Assembly: GCF_000485595.1 (NCBI RefSeq)
Contig: NW_014578550.1
Coordinates: 1-37,676 of the forward strand
Length of the DNA: 37,676 nt
Source: Priapulus caudatus
Taxonomy: Eukaryota; Priapulida; Priapulimorpha; Priapulimorphida; Priapulidae
Direction: 5' to 3'
A program made the position numbers and the translations under genes. The notes beneath the pieces were generated by a model. That model had not been told where the DNA came from. It made no database searches and was given only the letters and a program-made list of their open reading frames with translations. This document shows, piece by piece, positions 11,055-20,447 of this stretch (within the stretch, counting starts at the first letter, position 1; each line of letters opens with the position of its first letter).

Positions 11055-11404
11055 ACACGAGCCTATTTTATCGCCCGATCGCGGCGATTAAAATCGGCAG
11101 CGAATTTAATCGCCCGATCACGAAGGGGTACACGTAGCGAATTTAATCGCCCGATTTTAACATCCCATGATATCAACAACACGTCCGATTGGTTTAGAAA
11201 AATCGATCGGGCGGCAAAATACGCCGGACACGGGCACACGAGCGAATTTGCCAGTAAATAATCGCCGGCGTAAATAATCGCCCGAAAATATCTTACATTT
11301 TGGATACGGGCGATTCGTGCGGGCGATTAAAATCGGCGTCGACGTGAACGGGCACACGGGCGAATTTTTCGAGCGATTTTAAAATTCGCGGCGATCGGGC
11401 AATA
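11055..11404. mobile_element. Probable non-autonomous TIR element (MITE), ATCGCCCGAT-rich
   Basis: About 350 bp. The left end (TATTTTATCGCCCGATCGC) is matched by the reverse complement of the right end (near 11388-11410, GCGATCGGGCAATAAAAATA). Inside, the motif ATCGCCCGA/TCGGGCGAT recurs in both orientations, as do repeats of GGGCACACG. Such subterminal repeats are typical of DNA-transposon derivatives, where they bind transposase. There is no coding capacity. A CTAG lies at each outer edge (around 11050 and 11415), which could be a target duplication or chance. Confidence 0.6.
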
Positions 11405-12020
11405 AAAATACAAATTCTAGTTACTAAGAAGTACCCATTTAAAGTTTTTATTTCAACACTTAAAGAGTTTCAACTATCAAAGTAAAATAATGTCTGTTGA
11501 TTGAGAGAGGATTCTAGCATTCCAATATTGTAAATGGTTGGGAGACTTTTCTTTTGATTGTACAGATTGGCAGCGCTGCACGTCGTCACCTGACGTCGTG
11601 CATGTGACAAAAAGGTCAGAAATTGTTTAATTGTAACACATTTTTCTCTATGATTTCAGAGATAACAGAGAGCCATTTTCCAGGCCACCAATGTAAGACA
11701 ACATATTTTACGTCGAAATTTAACAACTCCAAAAGGATTGTACATCAAGTCGATTTAACACAAACGATAAATGTTGGGGTACTCTAAAGTGCTATATTGC
11801 CAATTTTAAAGCAACACGCATCTGAAGTGGCAACAGAAATATAAGATGGAATGAACTAAATTGTAGAGAACTGGTGAGAGGACCTAACGGACTGTACGAA
11901 ACAAATGTAAGTAAGGCTAAAGTAATGTACTACGCTACGTGCGTCGCACCGCGTAATGGTGCGTGCGTACAAATGAAGCGTTTGCATGTCCGAGTGGCGT
12001 GCGTAAGTGTCTACAGTGCT
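11405..12020. other. Non-coding stretch, nothing recognised
   Basis: AT-rich sequence without a supported exon. One short splice-bounded segment near 11660-11694 (TTTCAG ... GTAAGA) is too small to judge. Confidence 0.4.
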
Positions 12021-12024
12021 AGTC

Positions 12025-12395
12025 ACAGTGTGTGAACGCCCGCGCGCGTGCGTGCGCATGTGTGTGTGTGCTGCGCGGCGGGGGCCGGTGTGTTGTGTGT
12101 GTTGGTGTGTGTGTGGTGTGTGTGGTGTGTGTCCGCTCGGTGTTGTGTCCACTGTTGTTGTGTGTGGTGTGTGTTGTGTGTGTGTGTAGTGTGTGTGTGT
12201 GGTGTGTGTGTGTGTGTGTGTGTGTGTGTTCCACTGTGTGTGTGGTGTGGTTGTGTGTGTGTGTGTGTGTTGGTGTGTGTGTGTTGTGTGTGTGTGTGTG
12301 TGTGTAAGTGCGTGCGTGTGTGCGTGCGTGCGTGCGCGTGTACGTGTTGTGAGTGTCTGTCTCTCTTTTTCTGTCGCTCTGCGTGCGTGCGTGTG
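12025..12395. repeat. Long GT/GTGC microsatellite
   Basis: About 370 bp of (TG)n with interspersed GTGC, GGTG and GTTG variants. Open frames here encode Cys/Val or His/Thr repeats and are artefacts of the repeat. Confidence 0.95.
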
Positions 12396-12409
12396 ATTTT
12401 TGACATTTA

Positions 12410-12482
12410 GACATTTTTCGACTCCGTTAGGCATCGATGCCAATAGATGGCACCACGATGCCTAACGGAGTCGAAAAATGTC
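12410..12482. repeat. Perfect hairpin, 27-bp arms, 19-nt loop
   Basis: Arm 12410-12436 (GACATTTTTCGACTCCGTTAG then GCATCG) is the exact reverse complement of 12456-12482. The 19-nt loop contains TGCC...GGCA, which can form its own small stem. No coding sequence. It is placed immediately after the GT microsatellite. It may be a very short palindromic transposable element or a structured RNA. Confidence 0.92.
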
Positions 12483-13455
12483 GAATAAGTTTCAAACAAG
12501 TGAACATACTTTTCATATGGGCGTGACACAGTTGTTCTTACCGGAATAGTGAGCGGTTTAGAGCTTTCAACGCAACAGTTTTATTGTCATAGTGGATATA
12601 TTGCTGTCGTTTTTTTAGAGCCGTCACGGGTAAGTTATGTAGAAATTGATAGGATAGAGCGTTACTAGGAACATCAACACATTTAACCAATGCATTAGGT
12701 TACTATTAGGCCTACTAATACTGTAATACTAATAGTAATAGTAATACAGTACGCCAATAGTGATTAGGTAACTGCAATCAGTGAATCACTGAATCAGGGT
12801 GTGTCGTAGGCTTGCGGCAACTGTACGCGGGCTATTTGGATCGTTTCAATAAAATATAATGCTAAGTAAAGTAAGGCATAGAGGGGTGTCGGCAGATGAC
12901 AGGAGACGGAGGCAGATGCGAAAGATCAAGGGCGGTAGAGGAGAAGGGAGGACGAAATCTATTTCTACCAAAAGTATTAATGTTTTCTATACTCTCTTTC
13001 ACCTATTATGCGTCCAAAATCTCACTGCCAACAAACCTCTTGTGCCAGCTGCACGCTGAGCACATAAATATAATATTACTATAGGGCAACAGCCCTAGCT
13101 AGCTCCAAGAAACGGTATTGCAGGGTTAAAAATACCGTTTCCGAACACAGGCGCAGCTAAACACGTAGTTGCCTATATATTCCAAGCATCCGCCAAAGAA
13201 CACCACACAATGTGATATCAACAATGAATCACGTACAACGTCCACCTCTTGTAACCATCCAGTGCGCTCCCGATGCGCTGGTACTTAGGGGGGGGGGGGT
13301 TTACAGCAACTTTTTGAGACCAAATGCAACCATTTCATGAATTGCCAACCATGTTTGCTATCATTCCGACTGTGACTAAAAGTCCCGCAATGGATCGAAC
13401 AAAAGGAAATTAAACGATCTGCGTCGTCATGTAAAACCACCCCTACATCCGAGAC
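12483..13455. other. Non-coding stretch with small hairpins
   Basis: No supported gene. Contents include TAATA/TAGTAA simple sequence around 12710-12750, two adjacent small hairpins at 13083-13141, and a 12-13 bp G run at about 13289-13301. Confidence 0.5.
13083..13141. repeat. Two adjacent short hairpins
   Basis: AGGGC-AACA-GCCCT at 13083-13096 is a 5-bp stem. GAAACGGTATT (13109-13119) pairs perfectly with AATACCGTTTC (13131-13141) across an 11-nt loop. Function unknown. Confidence 0.6.
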
Positions 13456-13557
13456 ATGTCATCTAAGTTTTTAGCAAATGCCCACGACATTTCTGAACAA
13501 TCGCTTCACTTGCTATTGGTGTTAATTGCCATTGATGAGCCATCGTCTAGTTTTCTC
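13456..13557 (+). CDS. Candidate first coding exon, unrecognised protein
   Basis: An ATG at 13456 opens 34 codons (beginning MSSKFLANAHDISEQSLHLL, ending EPSSSFL) directly followed by a strong donor, GTAAGTAATT, at 13558. The exon would end in phase 0, matching the entry phase of the candidate terminal exon at 14667, so the two might belong to one small gene. There is no recognised domain. The middle is hydrophobic (LHLLLVLIAI) and could form a helix. This is an exon-level prediction from splice signals and frame only, and could be chance. Confidence 0.28.
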
Positions 13558-13857
13558 GTAAGTAATTATTTTACACAGTATTTCTAGGAGTCTATACGTT
13601 TTCGGGTTTTTCCGTGCCTATGCTAAAACATGGCGTAAAGCTGATATAAAGTTGATAATGCTGGAGAATTAGCAATATACCGGAATTAAGAAGATACCAT
13701 GCTAGTTTAGAAGCAGGACAACTGTGAGTTACGTTCATATTTTTAAACAAGGCAAGTCAAAAGGTGGTAATCGGAATAGTTCTTATTTTGAGAAGAATTT
13801 TATACAGAGTTATTCATCTAGATCTGGCAAGAGGTAGATAAGGTTTTTTGTATTAAG

Positions 13858-14345
13858 GGTGTCAGGCCTGTATAGACAATCCGTCCGCACAGCCTGGTCG
13901 CGCTAGCCCGTACCCATCTTTATATTGGGGGGGGGTTATCGTTTTCATGTTGGCAAATTTGCTCGCAGGGCTGTACACAATTACTACCAGGGCTGGGTCT
14001 AACCGTAAACCCAAAGTTGCGAGCCAACGCCCCCGAGGGTCTGGTGGCTCTCCCCCTAGCAAATTTAAAAATTAGACCCACTCAATGCGTTATTCTGGCC
14101 ACGAGCAAGGGGGTGTACCAGACTCCTGGACCCCCGTACACGCCCACTGCTCGAGCGCAAAGCACAGGCAAGGTGCCAAGGCGACCGAGCGGGAGGGTGT
14201 TGAGGGGGGTGTCACTGTCACGCCTCTCGCACATGGAGATTTTGCAATTATTACACTAAAAATGGAGGTGTAAATTCTTAAGGCAAATTAACAAAAAAAA
14301 ATTTTTTGGGCTTGGGGCGGGGGTTTCGTTTGAACCCGCCACGAA
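13858..14345. other. GC-richer, probably repetitive non-coding segment
   Basis: Raised GC content with G and C runs (GGGGGGGGG near 13926, CCCCCGAGGG near 14030) and an A8-T6 tract near 14290. Short open frames on both strands lack protein-like features. It resembles degraded dispersed repeats, but no second copy lies in the window. Confidence 0.35.
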
Positions 14346-14666
14346 CCCGCCCTGGCTAACGGCGCTGTAGCCATATAAATACTATTAGCAGGTTAGGAAA
14401 GCTCGCTCCAAAATTCGCCATCGACGCTCGCTGATTAAATACAATCACAACACAAATATTCTAATAATCTACTCATCTTTGTTCTATTATGAAGAGCAGG
14501 GTCTCACTTTCTAAAAACATACCTCTTAGTATCTGTACTGTAAGTACCGTCGTGTCGTATAACCGAAGCTGTTGTCACGCGACAAATCACACAAAGCCTG
14601 ACGAAATTCTGCGTTCGGCTCCATTTTGCGGCAGTTATGTAAATGGCTGCAAGTACAGGGCTATAG

Positions 14667-14877
14667 GCTGGCGTCACTGCATCTTTGGAAAACTACCCAG
14701 ACGCTGCTTCCAACTCCGTACGGAGCCTCGTCAAAGCCACCAGTGGAGCCGTTGCAAAAATNNNNNNNNNNNNNNNNNNNNNNNNNAGAACAAAAGAAGG
14801 TCGTAATTATTCGTGATGAGGAAAAGGACGAAAACGAAATGCCTGCAACAGAGGACATGGAATTGGAAGGACAATGA
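14667..14877 (+). CDS. Candidate terminal exon of an unrecognised gene, interrupted by 25 Ns
   Basis: After an acceptor-like CTATAG at 14666, one frame reads AGVTASLENYPDAASNSVRS and on to ATSGAVAK before the N gap at 14762-14786. After the gap an open frame reads EQKKVVIIRDEEKDENEMPA and ends in MELEGQ and TGA at 14875-14877. Both halves look like real protein: an Ala/Ser-rich helix-like part, then an acidic C-terminus. They are in different frames across exactly 25 Ns, so the gap length is probably a placeholder. Two AATAAA signals follow at 15022 and 15063, fitting a 3-prime UTR. I do not recognise the family. Confidence 0.5.
14762..14786. other. Assembly gap (25 N)
   Basis: Twenty-five undefined bases inside the candidate terminal exon. 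Confidence 1.
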
Positions 14878-15021
14878 AGGACATATGTGTGTGCGGACTC
14901 TGATTAGTGTATATCATGTTCTGATCGTTCGTTTGAGGTACGTGTTTGCAGTGCGTTTGTATTTCTCTTGGTAGCCACATATGGGGGCTTTTCGTTCATA
15001 CAGTTTAGCTTTAACAGTGTA

Positions 15022-15068
15022 AATAAAGAGTGAAAATTGTTTGTGGGTGTAAGATAGCATTCAATAAA
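15022..15068 (+). promoter_or_regulatory. Two AATAAA polyadenylation signals
   Basis: AATAAA occurs at 15022-15027 and 15063-15068, about 145 and 186 bp after the TGA at 14877. A T-rich stretch follows. This suits the end of the plus-strand gene with the exon at 14667. Confidence 0.45.
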
Positions 15069-15138
15069 GTTTTGAGTTAAAAAAGAATTGTTTATTGTAT
15101 TATTATTGCTTTATCAACAAGCCATGTTTTTTATTGAG

Positions 15139-15436
15139 ATGATTTGATTCTTAAAGATAATGATTTGAACATTAAAGTTAATGGTAATTTCGCCGCATTT
15201 AATAGTTTGATTACTAAATTTAATGATCAAATCACCACTTAATAATCGATTCTTAAAATATCGATCATTAAATGCCTTTTATAATCGCGATTATAAAAGG
15301 CATTTAATGATCGATATTTTAAGAATCGATTATTAAGTGGTGATTTGATCATTAAATTTATTAATCAAACTATTAAATGCGGCGAAATTACCATTAACTT
15401 TAATGTTCAAATCATTATCTTTAAGAATCAAATCAT
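15139..15436. repeat. 298-bp palindrome, arms 149 bp, no loop
   Basis: The centre lies between 15287 and 15288 in TCGCGA. Mirror-image pairing runs out to 15139 and 15436, and I find only one mismatch (near 15215/15360). The sequence is very AT-rich with many TTTAATG/CATTAAA motifs. It encodes no protein. It may be a fold-back transposable element or a long-read or assembly fold-back artefact. Confidence 0.92.
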
Positions 15437-15690
15437 TGGACAAGTTGATGATACAGCTATTAAGTTTTAATGCTCAAATCATTAAAAAGTTAATAATTCT
15501 ACTCTTAAAGTTAATGATTTGATCATTAAATTTATTAATCAAACTATTAAATGCGGCGAAATTACCATTAACTTTAATGTTCAAATCATTATCTTTAAGA
15601 ATACAAATCATTGGACAAGTGATGATGCGCTATTAAGTTTTAATGCTCAAATCATTAAAAAGTTAATAATTCTACTATTAAAGTTAATGA
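15342..15690 (+). repeat. Tandem duplication of a 174-bp unit overlapping the palindrome
   Basis: The unit beginning GATTTGATCATTAAATTTATT at 15342 repeats at 15516 and ends near 15690. Differences are mostly single-base indels, for example GAATCAAATC versus GAATACAAATC and CAAGTTGATGATACAG versus CAAGTGATGATGCG. The first unit starts within the right arm of the palindrome. Confidence 0.9.
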
Positions 15691-16372
15691 TACATTTTTT
15701 CCTGGTATATACGTAATTAATGTTATTGATTACCACGCGAATCAAACACTTGCTGTTGATATCATTTTAAACAGAGTTAGCTACGAAACCTAGTTAAAAC
15801 GTTTAATTTCAACACAGGAATGGTATAGATACACGTCGAACACAAATTGAAGTAACATCATAACAAACTTCAAATACTAAAATAAATAGTAGCATTAAAC
15901 GAGTAGATTTTAATACGATTTGATTACAGTTAGGCATATTATTCCTATTGACCGCGACACCTTAATAAATTAGAGTAAGAAGTTCAGCACACAAAATGTT
16001 ATAGATTTTCACACATCTAAGAGCCAGAACAATGTGTAATAATATTATAATATAGCGTTATAACGGCTGTTGGAAAATATTGTAAAGAATTCAAAACATA
16101 ACCAAAATTCTAACTAAAATAATAAATTAAAAAAAACAAAAAAAAAATCAATTTGGTAAAGCATCAATAAATTCACGAGGTCACGAAGAGCGCCGGTGGG
16201 TACGTGTTTCCTGATCCCGACAGCCATTTACATAAACTGCAACGGGAGCGAATGCGAGAATTTCGTCAGGCTTTGTGTGATTTCGCATGACACCGCTCGG
16301 TTACGAACACAGACAGTATGTTTTTATAACAAGTGAACACTGTTCTTCAAATAGAAACAAAGATGGAGTAGA
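15691..16372. other. AT-rich non-coding stretch
   Basis: No supported gene. There are several oligo-A runs around 16130-16150. Nothing else stands out. Confidence 0.45.
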
Positions 16373-16738
16373 ATGGTTGAATATTTGTGTTGTATTCGTA
16401 TGAAATCAAGCGAGCATCGAGCAAATTTTGGCAGCACGCTTTCTTACCTGCTATATATTTATGTGTCAGTGTGCACTGTGCAGCGGCAGCCAGCGTTTGT
16501 TGCAGATGAGCATTTGGACGGCATTTACAGAAAATTGTCGGCAATAATAGGTGAAAGAGAGTATAGAAACATTAAGACTTTGGTAGTAAATAAATTTCGT
16601 ATTTATTTAGCATTATATTTTATTGAAACGCTCCAGATTAAGTGCTTGTGGGCTATAGTACCGGTACCCACTAGAGCTAGTCGTAGGCCTACTACTACTA
16701 CTACTACTAGTACTAGTCTAATAGTAATATATAATTAA
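16373..16738 (+). other. Open frame of 121 codons, coding status doubtful
   Basis: The first 80 codons contain a protein-like part, including RQPAFVADEHLDGIYRKLSA and IIGEREYRNIK. The tail is made of a CTA microsatellite read as TTTTTTST, and the frame starts in AT-rich sequence without a convincing context. Part of it could be an exon, as CAG lies before CGGCAGCC and GGTGAAAG lies after AATAATAG. I do not recognise it and rate it mainly as chance. Confidence 0.2.
16683..16738. repeat. CTA/TAG microsatellite next to TAGGCCTA
   Basis: GTAGGCCTACTACTACTACT continues into CTAGTACTAG and TAATA repeats. A similar TAG/CTA array lies at 36340-36435. Confidence 0.75.
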
Positions 16739-18738
16739 TAATAACAATTTTTAGTGCTACTAATATACAGTGTCAGTGTTGTTGCCTTCCCAACCAGATG
16801 AGCAAATGGACATAATTTCCCACAGAAGCATTTTGAATTTCCCGCTGGGTAGCACGACACTAAAACGACATGTTATTTTGCTCTCATGCTATCATTTTAT
16901 TTATAATTACAATTTACATGTCGTTGGCCTTGCGTTGTTTGTTTATTTGTTCTGATTATGCTATTTTCTAGTAATTATATACAGCATTACTAACGGCTAT
17001 TATCAGGTATTTGTGATTTAGTTGCCATCTTATAACTTGTAGCCCTACTTATTTTTAGGCGTGGCAGACTTCGACCTGTGGACAGCTATAGTATGCACGT
17101 CTATCACATAATCATTTCACGTAAATGCTGTTCAAATAATGCTGTTCTGCAATACAGAGTCCCACCACACGAACGCGTTGTGCATAAAGTCACCAGACAA
17201 AGGAGCGGGTGGGAAAGGGAGCATTAAAGGAATGTGGAGGCGGTATAGTTTGTCCTGTGAAGGGAAGCGAAACGTTGTGCGAATTTGGTTAACTTTTCCA
17301 CCTGTTTTTTATTGCTATGAGTTTGTGCACACTGGCATGCGAGGAGTGAGACTGTGTTGCATCTAAACAGCGTTTATATGGAATTAGTAGTCAAGAATAC
17401 ATACACGTTACTACTTGAAGTAAATACAATTTAATTGTTTATTTACAATTATTTTATTAGTGAAATGGATTAAGTGCTTTTGATTCAGCATATCAATTTA
17501 AGGCATCTGTATATATTTTGATTCGTGGATATGTGCCACAGTTGACATTTTCATGACACTGACAGTTATTTACTTTTTTCTCCCCCCCTCCACCCACCCC
17601 CAAGTGCAATTCTACTGCCCACATTCAACATTTCATGGGTGCATACCAGACACTCAACTCTATTTCATAACTGGTTTATGCAACCACCTAGTTATCTAAT
17701 TTCAATGGCAAGCAGCCAAAGTGTAGGTTTTTAGTCTTGATTTCCTTTTCAGTCAACTATAGGTTATACTTATAGGCCAATAATAGGGCACATATAATGA
17801 TGTTTTCTTTCAAATTGGATAGCTAGGGCCTATATGTGATTGTTTGGGTGGGTCATGTGAGTCATAATAAAAATGTAAAAAAAAAGTGGTGAGTCTGTTC
17901 AGTGAGTCATGGCAGGTAAGAAATGCTGGCAAGAGGCAAGGAGGTGCGCTGTTTTCATTATACACGGAAGTATGAAGACAGGGGGTGATTAGTACTCATG
18001 AGTGACAATTATACAAATAGTGTCTGTTTTTTTCTGCTGTTTAAAACTAGCAATCGGCCAGTGTTATCAGCGTCAGGGTTGTAGCCTGGACAATTTTAGT
18101 TCATGGCTGGGGGTCCAGGGGCCCGCATTTACGGATTTTACGCATAATTTTTGTTGAGATTAAACTCAGAGTTGTTTTTTAAATTAATTTTAAGTGTATT
18201 AGTTGTGATTATTTGTAGATTTCTCACTATTTTAAAGATAATTTTACATAAACGCAATCATTTTTGTGCCGGTCGGAAGGAAAATCTGCGTGCGGGTCGG
18301 CCAACACCGGAGGTGCCGACCGATGTAGCTACAACGGTGATCAGCGTGTAACTGATTATTGCTGTTTTTCATTGGGTTAGGTTACCTTGCATATAGTTTT
18401 GTACTCAGCCATATATTGTTATGCTACAGGCTATTCAACTCTCTATTCTGAATTTAGAACCCTGCACATCATCGGCATATATTAGCACCGCTACCCTGAG
18501 CTCTAACTGAAACATAACAATAATCTAACCCTACACTCCTAGTGTATACATGTACAGAGGCCCAAGGTACAAGGTAGAAATGACATCATCTAGCTACTAC
18601 TAATCTGGTCTTGCTGTCATACTAAATGTACATACTGATAGTATGTTATCAGGAGTGGATAATCTCTATTATCCACTCCTGATGTTATGTAATATATGAT
18701 GGTTGCTTGGTGCTATTGATCTGAATGTTTTTCTACAG
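16739..18738. other. Intergenic AT-rich stretch, no gene seen
   Basis: Scattered short open frames (16770, 17139, 18151) have no recognisable features. There is a C-rich run near 17582-17600. The HC hairpin at 18649-18682 is listed separately. Confidence 0.45.
18644..18687. mobile_element. TCAGGAGT-family palindrome, copy 1, with 5-bp TSD
   Basis: The element at 18649-18682 starts TCAGGAGTGGATAAT, has the 4-nt loop CTCT and ends ATTATCCACTCCTGA. Its 15-bp arms are perfect, and pairing extends one more base into the flanks. TGTTA occurs directly on both sides (18644-18648 and 18683-18687), as expected for a 5-bp target-site duplication. At 34 bp it is far smaller than ordinary MITEs. Confidence 0.75.
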
Positions 18739-18839
18739 GTTTGGAACAATAGTTCATTAACAGAAGACGCCATAGTCAAGAAAAAGACCTGTCACTCCAC
18801 ACCAGGCTTTATTCTTCTGAATTCTTATTCTCCTAAACA
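18739..18839 (+). CDS. Candidate internal exon, unrecognised protein
   Basis: The acceptor TGTTTTTCTACAG precedes and the donor GTAAGTCATT follows at 18840. One frame is open: VWNNSSLTEDAIVKKKTCHS then TPGFILLNSYSPK, leaving two bases of a split codon. The other two frames hit stops at once. The peptide looks real in composition. No partner exon with matching phase was found nearby, so it may belong to a gene with long introns or be a relic. Confidence 0.35.
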
Positions 18840-19873
18840 GTAAGTCATTACATTCTCATAAAATCTGAAATTATTTGAAAAAATGAATCAAGTCAGATTC
18901 TACCAAATACTTTACCCATGTCTGTTGTGATATCTGTGAGACTCTTGGAGATCATAGGGGTAACCATCTAATGATTAGTCGTTAGCAGAAACTTTAACTA
19001 ACATTTTAGGGATGGGTCTATGGATGACTGGATCGCAAGTCCATTAATTATTATCAATTGTGATATGTGTAGCATAGTCATCAAAACATAGAATTTCAAC
19101 CATATAAAAATCATAGTGATTTTGATGGCTCGAGAAAAGTACACAATGTAGAGTGAGCAGTGAGTGAATAGAACAGCAATAGTACATAACCTCATGTTGT
19201 CTATATGTGTGAGAGAGTATGATTGTTTGAGCTATGGCAAGAGATGTGTCCAAATTATTTAGTCGGTCAATAGACATATCTTCAGAGTCCATCTCTAGCC
19301 AGTAATACTGAGTCATAGCAAAGACACACGCATCCACATACTCCCACATATACACATACACACGTGCGCATGTACACTGCCTTCAGTATAGTGTACTGTG
19401 ACTGTGCAGAGGAGTGCAGTGACATAAAATTATAGTACTGATGTAGCATGTTACACTGCTATATAGTTTTGATGGCTCAGTTGATAAAATGACCATTTCA
19501 TATATGTATACACAGTAAATATTCATGGTTTGATAACTGTGCACCATATCTACTACAGGCAGTTCATGTACGACTGTTTTTAAAATTTAGGGATGACATT
19601 AATAAACCCTTTTTCATACCACTAATATACGTGCAGTCCACAAAGATATCATGTGTAACTGTAAGTGAAGAGGATTATAATGCAAACATTTATATATTTA
19701 GTCGGCAATTCAAATGTTACTCAAACATTTAAGAAGTCTAATCATATGAGTATAAACATACATCCATCACAGAATAATCAGTCTGAACTTAAAGAGTATT
19801 AACTTGAAAGAGAGAGAGAGAGAAAGATGTGCGAGATGAGGAGGAGTGAATGAGTGTGTGTGTGTGTGTGCGC

Positions 19874-19916
<43 letters not shown>

Positions 19917-20225
19917 TGTCCAGGTGGGGGGGGGGGGCATGGCATCTTACTCCTGATATAGTACGAGTAGTCTTGATTAGGTACTGTTAAAATATCATTT
20001 GAGATGAGTGTTCATATTACTATTACCTGTGGTGGGTAATTGTTTTTTGTTAATGATCATCAAAAAATATAGCATAGGTGAAGAATAAGTAAAAGGATCT
20101 AGTTTAACACAGTCCACACTGCTCACATGTTATGCCAAGTCTGGTAGCTGTACTGTAATGTGCATATTTGTGCTTCCCGCCATCATGTTTGTGTGAAATT
20201 TCAGCGTCGTTATCTTTTCTCACAG
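18840..20225. other. Intergenic or upstream region of the membrane-protein cluster
   Basis: No supported coding exon. It contains the GA/GT/GTGC microsatellite at 19808-19938 and a solo ACTCCTGA end at 19949-19956. CTTTTCTCACAG at the right edge is the acceptor just before the first membrane-protein ATG, so an upstream non-coding exon should lie somewhere in this stretch or further left. Confidence 0.5.
19808..19938. repeat. Compound microsatellite: GA, GT, GTGC, then poly-G
   Basis: (GA)n near 19809-19823, (TG)n at about 19855-19870, a long (CGTG)n run to about 19918, then a run of 12 or so G at about 19925-19937. Confidence 0.95.
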
Positions 20226-20447
20226 ATGGCCTGCAACTGCGGTTGGTTCTGGGGTCTGCTGTGGTTTCTCATCCTGATCTGCTTCGGCTGGCCAATTGGA
20301 TTCGTGTGTGCCGTCTTCTATGTTTTGCTGTCTCCCTTCCAGGCGTGTTGCGGAGGATGTGCAGACTTTATGAACTTACTGCATAAGGGCGTACAACTGC
20401 CACTGACATGCGCGACCAACATGTGTGCCCAGAAATCTATTTGCTAA
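20226..20447 (+). CDS. Small Cys-rich membrane protein, paralogue 1 (73 aa)
   Basis: The complete frame lies in one exon. The ATG directly follows a strong acceptor (CGTTATCTTTTCTCACAG), so the 5-prime UTR is on an upstream exon. The protein starts MACNCGWFWGLLW. A long hydrophobic region at residues 7-37 carries FGWPIGF at 20-26 and YVLL at 32-35. A CCGGC cluster follows at 41-45, then the conserved L-KGV-LP-TCA segment at 52-63 and a C-terminal Cys. The core could be one bent or two short membrane passes around the Pro. It is clearly homologous to the genes at 22132 and 23758 but the most diverged, with MACNCG in place of MGAG-GGN. I have no named family for it, and its function is unknown. 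AATAAA at 21831 may be its 3-prime end. Confidence 0.85.
   Translation: MACNCGWFWGLLWFLILICFGWPIGFVCAVFYVLLSPFQACCGGCADFMNLLHKGVQLPLTCATNMCAQKSIC

Noticed and set aside
12007-12443. Long Cys/Val- and His/Thr-rich open frames on both strands
   Set aside because: They are translations of the GT microsatellite and have no independent support.
18644-18687. Rho-independent-style terminator
   Set aside because: The DNA is eukaryotic with spliced genes; the hairpin belongs to a dispersed family with flanking direct repeats.
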